A stretch of 64,000 nucleotides of DNA, from assembly GCA_963666415.2 (NCBI GenBank), contig CAXXPD010000002.1, forward strand, positions 930,001 through 994,000, written 5' to 3'. A model generated the notes under the pieces. It was not told the DNA's origin and did not search any database. It worked only from the letters and a program-made list of their open reading frames with translations. Below, piece by piece: positions 36,645 through 45,570 of the stretch (position 1 is its first letter; each line of letters starts with the position of its first letter). The stretch is from Bin87 sp963666415 (GTDB lineage Bacteria; Chloroflexota; Dehalococcoidia; Lucifugimonadales; UBA3495). The translations under genes and the position numbers were made by a program.

Positions 36645-37004
36645 ATGCCACGACAAATGCCCGGAGAACCCTACTCTCGGGTGGATTCGGTAGAAGCGCG
36701 CCAATTGCTTGACGCCAATCCCGAAGGGATGGTGGTGATAGACGTGCGGCGGGATGACGAATGGGTTACCGGACACGCGACCGGCGCCGTTCATATTCCG
36801 GTGGACGACTTGGCTGGGCGCATGGATGAAGTGCCAGAGGACAAGGCGGTTCTGTTCATATGCGCTGCCGGCGTCCGCAGCGGTTTGGCTTGCGAACTGG
36901 CCGCCGCCATGGGTTACGATTCTCAGATGCTATACAACATCGAAGACGGCACACCCTCGTGGATTGCCGCCGGCAACCCAACATCCTACGGCAACGAACC
37001 CTAA
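36645..37004 (+). CDS. Rhodanese-like domain protein
   Basis: A single 119-residue rhodanese domain: VVIDVRRDDEWVTGHATGAVHIP and the active-site loop FICAAGVRSG with the catalytic Cys. It may carry sulfane sulfur for thiol metabolism; the acceptor is unknown. A strong AAAGGAGGT site precedes the ATG. It lies 52 bp after mtnP and 53 bp before ahcY in the SAM-cycle operon. Confidence 0.9.
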   Translation: MPRQMPGEPYSRVDSVEARQLLDANPEGMVVIDVRRDDEWVTGHATGAVHIPVDDLAGRMDEVPEDKAVLFICAAGVRSGLACELAAAMGYDSQMLYNIEDGTPSWIAAGNPTSYGNEP

Positions 37005-37057
37005 CCAACCTAAATAGTTCAATCCAAGTCACAGACTTAGGCGAGAGGTACAGAAAT

Positions 37058-38329
37058 TTGACGGTACAGAAAACTAAAGGCGACGTGAAAGACCTGTCGC
37101 TGGCTCAGGCTGGTGTAGACCGCATCAAATGGGCCGGGCGTGAAATGCCGGTGGTCAATCTGATCACGGATCGGCTCCGCGCGGAGAAACCATTCGACGG
37201 GATCAGGATCGCCGCCTGCCTCCACGTAACTACTGAAACGGCCAACCTGGCCATTGCGCTGAAAGAAGGCGGGGCCGACCTGGTCGTTTGCGCCAGCAAC
37301 CCGTTGAGCACCCAGGACGAAACCGCTGCGGCGTTGGTGCAGGAATACGGAATTCCTACCTACGCAATCAAGGGCGAAGACAACGCAACGTATTACCGAC
37401 ACATCAACGCCGCCCTTGACCACGCCCCCAACGTGACGATGGATGACGGTGCTGACCTGGTGGGAATCCTGCACCGGGAGCGCAACGACCTCCTCACCAA
37501 CGTGATGGCCGGCACCGAAGAGACCACCACCGGCGTCGTGCGTCTGACTGCCATGGCTGCGGACGGAAAGCTGACCTATCCGATTATTGCCGTCAACGAA
37601 GCCGAAACCAAACACTTTTTTGACAACCGCTATGGCACCGGCCAGAGTACGCTGGACGGCATCACCCGCGCCACCAACATCCTTTGGGCCGGCCGCAAGG
37701 TCGTGATTGGCGGCTACGGCTGGTGTGGCCGCGGCGTTGCGTCGCGCGCCAGTGGACTCGGAGCGCAGGTCATCGTAACCGAAATAAACCCGGTGCGCGC
37801 CCTGGAAGCAGTAATGGATGGTTTCCAGGTTATGACCGGCCTGGAAGCCGCGGCGCAGGGTGAAGTGTTTATCACCGTTTCTGGGGGCTGGCACGTCATT
37901 GGCGCCGACCATTTCGCCGCGATGCGCAGCGGCGCAATCGTTGCCAACAGCGGTCATTTCAACGTGGAGATCGACATTCCGGCGCTTGAGGCGATTGCCG
38001 TCAGCCACCGGGAGGTGCGGCCATTCGTCGAGGAATACGTAACTGCCGACGGTCGGCGCATCTATCTGCTGGGCGAAGGCCGGCTCATCAACCTCACGGC
38101 TGCCGAAGGGCACCCGTCAGCGGTTATGGATATGAGCTTCGCCAACCAGGCTTTGAGTTGCGAATACCTGGTAAAGCACTACCGCGAACTGGCATCCGGC
38201 GTCCACATCGTCCCGCGCGAAATCGATGCGGAGGTTGGCCGCCTGAAGCTGGAGACCATGGGAATCCGCATCGACACGCTCACCGCCGAACAAAAGGCTT
38301 ACAACGAAAGTTGGGAAGAAGGGACTTAG
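37058..38329 (+). CDS. ahcY: Adenosylhomocysteinase
   Basis: The enzyme hydrolyses S-adenosylhomocysteine to adenosine and homocysteine, relieving product inhibition of methyltransferases. The 423 residues show HVTTETANLAIALKEGGADL, MAGTEETTTGVVRL, the NAD-binding GGYGWCGRGVASRASGLGA, VITEINPVRALEA-like VTEINPVRALEAVMDG, GHFNVEIDI and the C-terminal AEGHPSAVMDMSFANQAL. TTG 37058 is chosen because GAGAGG lies 9 bases upstream and the protein then begins at the usual place; the upstream in-frame extension overlaps the rhodanese gene. Confidence 0.94.
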   Translation: MTVQKTKGDVKDLSLAQAGVDRIKWAGREMPVVNLITDRLRAEKPFDGIRIAACLHVTTETANLAIALKEGGADLVVCASNPLSTQDETAAALVQEYGIPTYAIKGEDNATYYRHINAALDHAPNVTMDDGADLVGILHRERNDLLTNVMAGTEETTTGVVRLTAMAADGKLTYPIIAVNEAETKHFFDNRYGTGQSTLDGITRATNILWAGRKVVIGGYGWCGRGVASRASGLGAQVIVTEINPVRALEAVMDGFQVMTGLEAAAQGEVFITVSGGWHVIGADHFAAMRSGAIVANSGHFNVEIDIPALEAIAVSHREVRPFVEEYVTADGRRIYLLGEGRLINLTAAEGHPSAVMDMSFANQALSCEYLVKHYRELASGVHIVPREIDAEVGRLKLETMGIRIDTLTAEQKAYNESWEEGT

Positions 38330-38380
38330 TGACCGGAACCATTCCCACCTATCGACCAACCCATTTGGAGGCATTGACCT

Positions 38381-39622
38381 ATGCCAATTCAGTTTATGAC
38401 GTCGCCCAAGTACCTGCTCACCTCCGAGTCGGTAACGGAAGGGCACCCCGATAAGCTTTGCGACCAGATTTCTGACGCAGTCCTGGATACCGCGCTGGCC
38501 GGCGACCCGATGAGCCGGGTCGCGTGCGAAACCGTCGCCACCAAAAATCTCGTGATGGTAACCGGCGAGATTACGACCGGTTCCGTAATGGACTTCAACC
38601 AGATCGCCCGGCAGGTAATGCTGGACATCGGTTACACCGATGTCAAATATGGCATCGATGGCAATTCGTGCGGGGTAGTGGCCCACGTCAGCCAGCAGTC
38701 CCCCGACATCAGCAGCGGAGTAACCACATCGCTGGAACACCGCGGCGACGGCGCGGCCGATGCTCGCCGAGCCACCGGCGCCGGCGACCAGGGCATGATG
38801 GTCGGCTTTGCCTGCAACGAAACCGAAGGCCTGATGCCTTTGACGGTGGACTTGTCCCATCGCCTGGTGGAGCGCCTTTCCGAAGTGCGCAAAAATGGCA
38901 CGCTGCCTTACCTCGGCCCGGACGGCAAGTCCCAGGTAACGGTGGAATATCGTTTCGGCAAACCCCACCGCGTCGAAGCAATCGTAATCAGCTCGCAGCA
39001 CGAAGACCAGGCTGACCGGGAGGCCTTTCAGGCGAAAATCCGTCGCGACGTTATCGACAACGTCATCATACCCGTGGTGCCGGCTCATCTGCTGGACGAC
39101 GAGACCAAGTATTACGTCAACCCCAGCGGTTGGTTCGTGGTGGGTGGCCCCCAGGGGGATACCGGTTTGACCGGTCGCAAAATCCTGGTCGACACCTACG
39201 GCGGCATCGCTCGACACGGCGGTGGCGCTTTCTCAGGCAAAGACCCGACGAAAGTTGACCGTTCTGGCGCCTATGCCGCCCGTTACGTAGCGAAAAATCT
39301 GGTTGCCGCCGGACTCGCCGACCGCGTTGAAGTCATCGTTTCCTACGCCATCGGCGTCGCGGAGCCAATTTCCGTCTCCGTCGAAACCTTCGACACCAAC
39401 CACCTGCCCAACGAGCGCATCGAGCAACTGGTAACCGAGCATTTCGACCTACGCCCCGGCGCGATCATCGAAGATTTGGACCTCCGACGGCCCATCTACG
39501 GCAAGACCGCCGCTTACGGGCACTTTGGTCGCAACGATCTGGACCTGCCTTGGGAGCGAACTGACAAGGCTGACGGACTGAAGCAGGCTGCCGGAGCCAT
39601 GGCAGCCGCCTCTGGCGACTGA
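38381..39622 (+). CDS. metK: S-adenosylmethionine synthetase
   Basis: The enzyme makes SAM from methionine and ATP, releasing phosphate and diphosphate. The 413 residues contain all signatures: TEGHPDKLCDQISDAVLD, CETVATKNLVMVTGEI, the GAGDQGMMVGFA nonapeptide, PQGDTGLTGRKILVDTYGG and GGGAFSGKDPTKVDRSGAYA. The start follows TTTGGAGG. As the last gene of the riboswitch operon it closes a feedback loop, since SAM turns off its own synthesis. A strong terminator follows. Confidence 0.97.
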   Translation: MPIQFMTSPKYLLTSESVTEGHPDKLCDQISDAVLDTALAGDPMSRVACETVATKNLVMVTGEITTGSVMDFNQIARQVMLDIGYTDVKYGIDGNSCGVVAHVSQQSPDISSGVTTSLEHRGDGAADARRATGAGDQGMMVGFACNETEGLMPLTVDLSHRLVERLSEVRKNGTLPYLGPDGKSQVTVEYRFGKPHRVEAIVISSQHEDQADREAFQAKIRRDVIDNVIIPVVPAHLLDDETKYYVNPSGWFVVGGPQGDTGLTGRKILVDTYGGIARHGGGAFSGKDPTKVDRSGAYAARYVAKNLVAAGLADRVEVIVSYAIGVAEPISVSVETFDTNHLPNERIEQLVTEHFDLRPGAIIEDLDLRRPIYGKTAAYGHFGRNDLDLPWERTDKADGLKQAAGAMAAASGD

Positions 39623-39653
39623 CCGACCGAAAACAGGACAACTGCCCCGGTGC

Positions 39654-39687
39654 GATCCCTTCCCCAAGCGGGGAAGGGATTTTTCTT
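39654..39687 (+). terminator. Rho-independent terminator after metK
   Basis: A perfect 11-bp stem ATCCCTTCCCC / GGGGAAGGGAT with an AAGC loop, followed by TTTTCTT. It ends the SAM-cycle operon. Confidence 0.93.
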
Positions 39688-39808
39688 GCGTCTGCCACCG
39701 GCGCAATTTCGCCAACACGCGGTTCGCCTCAAATCGCCCGTCACGGTTCATCAGGGTCTTTGGAAGCACTGCTGTCCCGCGTCAACTATATTTGCCGGTT
39801 GGCGTCAA

Positions 39809-40591
39809 TCAGTTTTGCCGGTTCACCTCCTTGGCCTGGCCCCGTTGCTGGGCAGCGTTGGTGCGGTAGCTGGGGACGTCAAACTCCAGGATGACGGAGT
39901 GGTGCACGACCCGGTCAATCGCCGCGGCGGTGGCCATGGGGTTGGCGAAGATGCGCTCCCACTCCGAGAAGACCAGGTTTGACGTGATGCCCAACGATCT
40001 GCGCTCGTAGCGTTCGGCGATGAGGGTGAAGAGGACCTCCGATTCCTCGGCGCCCTGGGGCAGGTAGCCCAGGTCGTCGAGGAGCAGGAAGTCGAAGTTG
40101 TCCAGTTTGCGCAGCTGGCGGGGCAGGTCCAGATCGCGCTTGGCGGCGAGCAGTTCCTGCACCAGGCGGTAGGCCGGAGCGAAAAGGACGGAGTGGCCGG
40201 CTTCCACCAGGCGGTGGCCCAGGGCGCACCGGGCGTGGGTCTTGCCGGTGCCGGGCAGCCCGAAGGCCAGCACGTTGACGCCGCGCTCCACAAAGCTGCC
40301 CTGGGCCAGCTGGTCCAGTTGCTGCCGCAGCGCCAGGGGGACTCGGTCGTGCTCGAAGGTTTCCCAGGTCTTGCCCGAGGGCAGCCGGGACTCCCGGCGC
40401 AGCCGGTTGATGCGCCGGTGGCGGCGATCCTCAGCTTCCTGTTCCAGTACCTCCAGGAAAGTTGCCAGGGCATCGCCGTGTCCAGCGGCGGTGAAACGAG
40501 CCACCGACTGGGCGCCCATGGTGGGCAGCTTGAATTGGCCGCACAACTGGCCGATGCGGTCCTGCCTCACGCTGGTGTCCGTCATGCGCAC
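39809..40591 (-). CDS. istB: IS21 helper ATPase IstB, copy B
   Basis: 260 residues, almost identical to copy A, with Walker A GLPGTGKTH and Walker B FLLLDDLGYLP. The start overlaps the end of istA by 10 bases. AAA+ partner of IstA. Confidence 0.92.
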   Translation of the reverse strand: MRMTDTSVRQDRIGQLCGQFKLPTMGAQSVARFTAAGHGDALATFLEVLEQEAEDRRHRRINRLRRESRLPSGKTWETFEHDRVPLALRQQLDQLAQGSFVERGVNVLAFGLPGTGKTHARCALGHRLVEAGHSVLFAPAYRLVQELLAAKRDLDLPRQLRKLDNFDFLLLDDLGYLPQGAEESEVLFTLIAERYERRSLGITSNLVFSEWERIFANPMATAAAIDRVVHHSVILEFDVPSYRTNAAQQRGQAKEVNRQN

Positions 40592-42116
40592 ACCCCCGCC
40601 GCCGCCAGGCTGACCGTGAGCAGGCGGTCGTAGATTTTCAGGTCCGGCTTCCCAGACCAGACCAGCACCGGAGCTTCGGGCACCTTGGGCTCGGCCAGGT
40701 CCCGCACCTCCGCGTAGTCGAAGGACTCACCCGCCTCCAGCAGCAACGACAGCGCGCTGTCCACCGTGGCTTCCATGGTGGTCGCCGCCAGGTGCAGGAT
40801 CCGCACGTACTCCACGTCGGCACGCTCCCCACGCCACTGCCGCAGCGCGTCGTAGGTCAGCCGGAAGTGCCTGGTGGGAAACAGCTGCTCCCGGAAGCGG
40901 TAGCGGGCGAAGGCTCCGGGCTTGCGCACCAATGAGCCGATGACGTGGCGGTAATTGACGTTGGCTTCCCCCTCGCCACGCACCCGTTCCATCCGTTCCA
41001 CCAGGTGGCCCTTGTAGTACACTTCCGCCCAGTCGGCGTACAGACGGATCTGCACCTCCTTGCCGATGAGGCGGGAGGGCACGCTGTAGCTATGTCCCGC
41101 TACCTGGATGGTGCACCACTTGCGCACCTTGGACTGGTAGTTGACGTATTCCGGCACCGGGGCTGGGGGCAGGGAGCCCAGGCAAAGCAACTCCTGCTCC
41201 AGCTTCCCCTGTACCAGGCGATTGCGTCTCTCCACCATCTGCCGGACGAAGCTGGTGTAGTCGTCGACAGTGTCGAAATCGCGACTGCCCCGCAGGATGA
41301 GGGCCTGGTCGATGGCGTCCTTCAAGCGGTAGTGGGCGTGCTCGGCGACGCCGTTTTCATGGCTCTGGCCGCGATTGATGCGGGTGGAGCGGAGGCCATA
41401 GTGGTCCAGCAGGGCGGCGTAATTGTCGTTAAGAGCGCGGCCGCGGCTGCTGCGCAATTCGTGAGTGGCAGCCGCGGTATTGTCGCTGCGCACCACCTCT
41501 GGAACGCCGCCCAGGGTCCAGAGGGCATTCTGCAATCCCTGCTGCAACGCCAGGAAGGTCTCGCCGGCGGCGACCTCGGCGTAGCGCCATCCCGAGTGGC
41601 TGAGTATCAGCTGGAACAGCAGGTGGGGGTAGGGCTGGCCGGCGATGGTCACCTTGAGTTCCCCGCAGTGGGTGAAGTCGAACTGGGCCTCCCGTCCCGG
41701 CGGATGCACCTGGGGGAAGTACACCTCCTGATCCGGACCATGCAGCGCCCGCCTCCTGAGCCTGTCGAAGGGCCTGCAATCGTCGTTGCAGGGTGCGCAA
41801 CTGGGACGCGCTGAACCGCCCGGGATGCTGCTCCTCCTCCTGAGCTTGTCGAAGGGCAGCCGATAATTGTCGTTGCCTTCAGCTTGCCCGTCGGATCATT
41901 CCGCAGCAGCGGCTCAATCTCATCCTCCCACACCCCGTCGAAGGGATCCGGCCGAGTGCGCCACCGATGCTCCGGTTTCGCCTGCGACGGCAATGGGCCA
42001 CTCTGCCACTTGCGCGCTGAACGCACGCTCATCCCAGCCTTGGCCGCTGCCGTTTCCTGTGTCTTGCCTTCCATACGTTTCTGCCTCAATAGCCTGGTTT
42101 GTCGGTCTGTAATCAA
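40582..42116 (-). pseudogene. istA: IS21 transposase IstA, copy B, split by two 22-bp insertions
   Basis: The N-terminal helix-turn-helix part runs from 42116 (MITDRQTRLLRQKRMEGKTQ). Two 22-bp blocks (41836-41857 and 41752-41773) each shift the frame, so the middle (HPGRFSASQLRTLQRRLQ) and the catalytic part are in different frames. The last frame, open from 41724 (MYFPQVHPPGREAQFDF), is 380 residues and holds the DDE motif: EAQFDFTH, VVRSDNTAAATHE and GQSHENGVAEHAHYRLK. The element has clearly moved in spite of this, so split proteins or help from another copy are possible. Confidence 0.88.
41752..41857. repeat. Two 22-bp TTCGACARGCTCAGGAGG insertions in istA copy B
   Basis: Same positions within the element as in copy A (41752-41773 and 41836-41857), so they predate the copying of the IS. 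Both are the same orientation relative to istA. Confidence 0.75.
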
Positions 42117-42226
42117 CGGTACCTCCGTACCGAATGATTACCCCATCTCGACCGGCAAAAATAGTCGACGTTACCGGCAGGACTAATTGTCGTCTATCAA
42201 CTGCCGCCGAATGATAGAATCCAGGC

Positions 42227-43639
42227 ATGAACACCCCAATCAAATTCGGCACCGACGGTTGGCGTGGCATTATCGCCGACGATTTTACCTTTGCTAACGT
42301 TGCTCGTTGTGCCCAGGGACTGGCGGACTACCTGCGAATCCAGGGCACCGGCGGCTCCGGGCTGATGCTAGGGTACGACACGCGGTTTGCATCCCGTGAA
42401 TTCGCCGACACCGTTGCCTCGGTAATCGCCGGCAACGGTATTCACGTTTACCTGTGCGCCGAGCCGGTGCCAACCCCGGTAGTAAGCCACCACGTTGTGC
42501 ATCGGCAGGCAGCCGGTGGCGTTGTAATCACAGCCAGCCACAACCCGGCCGGCTGGAACGGTTTCAAGTTCAAGTCCAATCTCGGCGGCAGCGCCAGCCA
42601 GGAAACCACAGACGTGCTTGAAATGTGCATCGAATCCGCCGGAGCGCCGAAATCGCTCCCGTTGGCCGAAGCGCGCGCCGCCGGTTTGGTTGAAAACGTG
42701 GACCCCAACCCGGCCTACCGCCAATCCATCGCCGGCCTCATTGACCTGGACGCCATCCGTGCTGCTGGTCTGAATGTGCTGGTTGACGCGATGCACGGGG
42801 CTGGCGCGGGCTACTTTGCCAATTTGTTGTGTGGTGGCGCAACGGCAGTGACGGAATTGCGCAGCGAACGGAACCCCGCCTTCCCTGGCATGGCCCAGCC
42901 AGAACCGATCGGCCACAACCTGACCGAACTCTGCCGCCGCGTGGTAGCCGATGGCGCAGCAGTGGGCCTGGCTCTGGACGGCGACGCGGATCGAATCGGG
43001 TTGGTGGACCAACGGGGTCGTTTCGTCAGCACCCTGGAAGTATTCTCGTTGCTGGCGATGTACCTGTTGGGACGCGGCGACCGTGGGTCATTGGTCAAGG
43101 GCGTTACGGCGTCGGTGATGCTGAACAAACTGGCAGAACACTACGGCGTGCCGGTTGTCGAGCTTCCCGTCGGGTTCAAAAACATCGGCCCACGCTTTGT
43201 CGTCGACCATGCGCTGTTGGGCGGTGAAGAGAGTGGCGGCTACGCCTTTCGCGGCCACATCCCTGAACGCGACGGCATCCTGAGCGGCCTTTACCTGCTG
43301 GAATATCTCGCCACCACTGGTATGGAAGCGTCTGAGATGGTGGAGATTTTGTTTGACCTGGTTGGTGAGCATCACTATCAGCGCCGCGACGTGGGATTCG
43401 ACCCGGCGGCACGGGCCGCGATATTGGGACGTTTGACCGGAGAGCCGCTGACCAATCTGTCGAGAATGAACATTACCGGCATCGACGAAATCGACGGCCG
43501 CCGGTGGATGCTCGACGCGGGTTGGGTCGCGGCCCGCTTTTCCGGCACCGAGCCGTTGCTACGCATTTATTGCGAAGCGGACAGCACCGCCAACGTAACG
43601 AGGTTGCTTGATGCCATGCAGGCGCATCTGGGCGTTTAG
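42227..43639 (+). CDS. Phosphoglucomutase/phosphomannomutase family protein
   Basis: 470 residues of the alpha-D-phosphohexomutase family, which moves phosphate between C1 and C6 of hexose phosphates. Motifs: FGTDGWRGIIADDF, the phosphoserine loop VITASHNPAGWNGFK, the metal site ALDGDADRIGLVD, the sugar loop GGEESGGYAF and the phosphate-binding SGTEPLLRIYCEA. Glucose, mannose or glucosamine cannot be chosen by eye. The ATG has no ribosome site and is 6 bp from a -10 box. It is followed by an RDD membrane protein. Confidence 0.93.
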   Translation: MNTPIKFGTDGWRGIIADDFTFANVARCAQGLADYLRIQGTGGSGLMLGYDTRFASREFADTVASVIAGNGIHVYLCAEPVPTPVVSHHVVHRQAAGGVVITASHNPAGWNGFKFKSNLGGSASQETTDVLEMCIESAGAPKSLPLAEARAAGLVENVDPNPAYRQSIAGLIDLDAIRAAGLNVLVDAMHGAGAGYFANLLCGGATAVTELRSERNPAFPGMAQPEPIGHNLTELCRRVVADGAAVGLALDGDADRIGLVDQRGRFVSTLEVFSLLAMYLLGRGDRGSLVKGVTASVMLNKLAEHYGVPVVELPVGFKNIGPRFVVDHALLGGEESGGYAFRGHIPERDGILSGLYLLEYLATTGMEASEMVEILFDLVGEHHYQRRDVGFDPAARAAILGRLTGEPLTNLSRMNITGIDEIDGRRWMLDAGWVAARFSGTEPLLRIYCEADSTANVTRLLDAMQAHLGV

Positions 43640-43662
43640 GCAGGAGGAATCCGGGAGGATAG

Positions 43663-44040
43663 ATGGAACCAGCGACACCCCTACGCCGCCTGGGCGCGTT
43701 GCTGCTTGATGGCCTGCTGTTTTTCCTGACGCTGGTTGTAGGCTACATAATCTGGTGGCTGATTGTACTGCGACGCGGTCAGACGCCAGGGAAGCAGTTG
43801 CTGGGCATCCGGGCAGTACGTCGTGATGGGAACCCAGCCGGCTGGGGATTGACTTTCGTGCGTGAACTCGTGAAATTTGTCATCCACAGTTTCGGTCCCA
43901 TAGGATATTTGGCCGACTCGATCCTGTTGCTGCTGGACGATGACGAGCATCGGTCGCTGGCTGACCGGTCTGCTGGCACCGTTGTGATCCGCATTCAACC
44001 ACCGGCGATTGCGATTTTGCAATCCGAAGTGGGTCAATAG
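43663..44040 (+). CDS. RDD-family membrane protein
   Basis: 125 residues. RRLGALLLDGLLFFLTLVVG contains the Arg and Asp of the RDD family in the first membrane helix; RRGQTPGKQLLGIRAVR is the conserved loop, followed by a second helix region and DRSAGTVVI. Function of this family is poorly known; ion or compatible-solute transport has been proposed for some. It starts 23 bp after the mutase stop with an AGGAGGAATCCGGGAGG region upstream. Confidence 0.85.
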   Translation: MEPATPLRRLGALLLDGLLFFLTLVVGYIIWWLIVLRRGQTPGKQLLGIRAVRRDGNPAGWGLTFVRELVKFVIHSFGPIGYLADSILLLLDDDEHRSLADRSAGTVVIRIQPPAIAILQSEVGQ

Positions 44041-44105
44041 TCGTATGCATTGTAGGGCATCGGCCTCGCGACGCCCGCACCGAAAGCACGGCATTCAACG
44101 ATCGA

Positions 44106-45044
44106 ATGGTGAGCCCAATGACCACTCCCGCCAATGTTCCCAACTCTGAACCAGTCAACGCTGGCCTTTGGGATAGGCTGCCGGTTAGCCGCAACGTCGT
44201 CATTGCCATCGTCATCGCTGCCATCGCGTACGGTTTGGCGATCGCGGGGGCGCTCGTCCTGCGCAATGCAGAGGGCATTGACGGTGTGAACCGATTCGTC
44301 GAAGGGCTGTCTGGCACATCCGGCGCCGGCATCAGCAACCTGGGGATAAAGTTGGGATTCGCCTATGCAGTCGGCGCGGCGTCGGCGGTGAACCCGTGTG
44401 GATTCGCAATGCTGCCAGCCTATCTCGGTATGTACGTCAGCGGAGGCAATCAGGATCGCGACCGTCGACCGGTTCTGCTAGTTGGCCGCGCCATCATGGT
44501 GGGATTGTCCGTGTCCCTGGGATTTGTCGTGCTGTTCGGTGTGGTCGGGCTGATCTTGGGGTTCGGTTCGCAAGCCATCGTCGTAACCGCGTTGCCCTAC
44601 GTAGGATTGGCAGTGGGCGTTCTGCTGATTGGCGCCGGGGCGTTCATGGCCGCCGGCGGCAAGATCTATACCAGCCTGGCCCAACGCCTTGCCGCCCGCG
44701 TAGGCGACCCGGGGCAGCTGAACGTGCCGGGTTATGTGCTGTTCGGCGTCAGCTACGGGTTGGCATCGCTGAGCTGCACGTTGCCGCTATTCCTGGCGGT
44801 TCTGGGAGTCGGCGCCGGATTGTCCTCCGGTTGGCTGGACACCATCGGGCAATTTGTCCTGTACGCGCTGGGCATGGGTAGCGTCATCCTGGCCCTCACA
44901 CTGGGGATGGCAGTGGCTCGCACGGTATTGTTGCGTTGGATGCGAGCCGCCCTGCCCTACGTCGGCATCGTCGGCGCATGGCTGATGGTATTGGCCGGCA
45001 CCTACATCGTCTTCTATTGGCTAACGCTGGGCGACTTGCTGTAA
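44106..45044 (+). CDS. CcdA/DsbD-like thiol-disulfide transport membrane protein
   Basis: 312 residues with an N-terminal membrane anchor and about six further helices. The two conserved Cys are in NPCGFAMLPAYLG and SLSCTLPLFLAVLG, as in CcdA and the DsbD core, which pass reducing power across the membrane to cytochrome c maturation or periplasmic thioredoxins. No thioredoxin partner is in the window. It lies 65 bp after the RDD gene and ends at a bidirectional terminator. Confidence 0.87.
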   Translation: MVSPMTTPANVPNSEPVNAGLWDRLPVSRNVVIAIVIAAIAYGLAIAGALVLRNAEGIDGVNRFVEGLSGTSGAGISNLGIKLGFAYAVGAASAVNPCGFAMLPAYLGMYVSGGNQDRDRRPVLLVGRAIMVGLSVSLGFVVLFGVVGLILGFGSQAIVVTALPYVGLAVGVLLIGAGAFMAAGGKIYTSLAQRLAARVGDPGQLNVPGYVLFGVSYGLASLSCTLPLFLAVLGVGAGLSSGWLDTIGQFVLYALGMGSVILALTLGMAVARTVLLRWMRAALPYVGIVGAWLMVLAGTYIVFYWLTLGDLL

Positions 45045-45049
45045 TAATG

Positions 45050-45084
45050 AAATCACCCCTCGGCGCTGACCGAGGGGTGATTTT
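45050..45084. terminator. Bidirectional rho-independent terminator
   Basis: A 13-bp stem AATCACCCCTCGG / CCGAGGGGTGATT with a CGCTGA loop and T-rich sequence on the plus strand. It separates the ccdA-like gene from the convergent rpsI gene. Confidence 0.93.
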
Positions 45085-45111
45085 GTCCTGAAGGCTGGTG
45101 TAGGCGGGAAC

Positions 45112-45525
45112 CTACCGCTTGGTGTACTGCGGCGCGCGGCGGGCGCGCTTCAGGCCGTACTTCTTGCTTTCTTTCACCCTGGCGTCTCGGGTAATGAAAC
45201 CGGCCTTTCGCAAACTGGGTTTCAAGTCGGGGTCGAAAGTGACCAAAGCACGAGTAATCCCATGGCGTATGGCCTCAGCCTGCGCGTTAACACCGCCGCC
45301 GATCACCTGAGCCATCACCCGGAAGCGGCCCACCGTGTCTGATATGACGAAGGCTTCCCGAATGGTGGACTGCCAGGGCAGCCAGTTGAAGTAATCTTCC
45401 ATCGGTTTGCCGTTGACGATGATGGCAGTGCCGTCATCCGGATACAGGCGAACTTTGGCGATCGCACACTTGCGTTTGCCGGTGCCGTAGAAATACTGTT
45501 GCTGCGCTTCGGTTTGAACCACCAT
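45112..45525 (-). CDS. rpsI: 30S ribosomal protein S9
   Basis: 137 residues with GTGKRKCAIAKVRLYPDDG near the N-terminus and the conserved basic tail ESKKYGLKRARRAPQYTKR whose final Lys-Arg reaches the ribosomal P site. It lies 45 bp after rplM, the usual partner, and is the last gene before the terminator. Confidence 0.97.
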   Translation of the reverse strand: MVVQTEAQQQYFYGTGKRKCAIAKVRLYPDDGTAIIVNGKPMEDYFNWLPWQSTIREAFVISDTVGRFRVMAQVIGGGVNAQAEAIRHGITRALVTFDPDLKPSLRKAGFITRDARVKESKKYGLKRARRAPQYTKR

Positions 45526-45570
45526 TGATTACCTGCCTGTGCGGATGATTGGCCTGGATTGTCCGTGGAA

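Larger units (their letters stand above)
39773..42199 (-). mobile_element. IS21-family insertion sequence, copy B
   Basis: The element is 2427 bp with the same TGTCCCGCG and TCTATCA termini as copy A and a 5-bp target duplication ACTGC (39768-39772, 42200-42204). It lies between the metK terminator and the phosphohexomutase gene. Confidence 0.94.
39760..42220 (+). promoter_or_regulatory. Phosphohexomutase promoter split by IS21
   Basis: TTGGAA at 39760-39765 and TAGAAT at 42215-42220 would be 17 bp apart if IS21 and one ACTGC copy were removed. The -10 box lies only 6 bp before the ATG at 42227, so the native transcript would be leaderless. The IS end supplies no good -35 at the right distance. 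Confidence 0.6.

Noticed and set aside
36860..37057. Longer ahcY start reading back into the rhodanese gene
   Set aside because: The extra residues are the rhodanese gene in another frame; TTG 37058 has a ribosome site and gives normal length.
41752..41857. CRISPR-like direct repeats
   Set aside because: Only two short copies about 62 bp apart inside istA, with coding sequence between; no array and no cas genes in the window.
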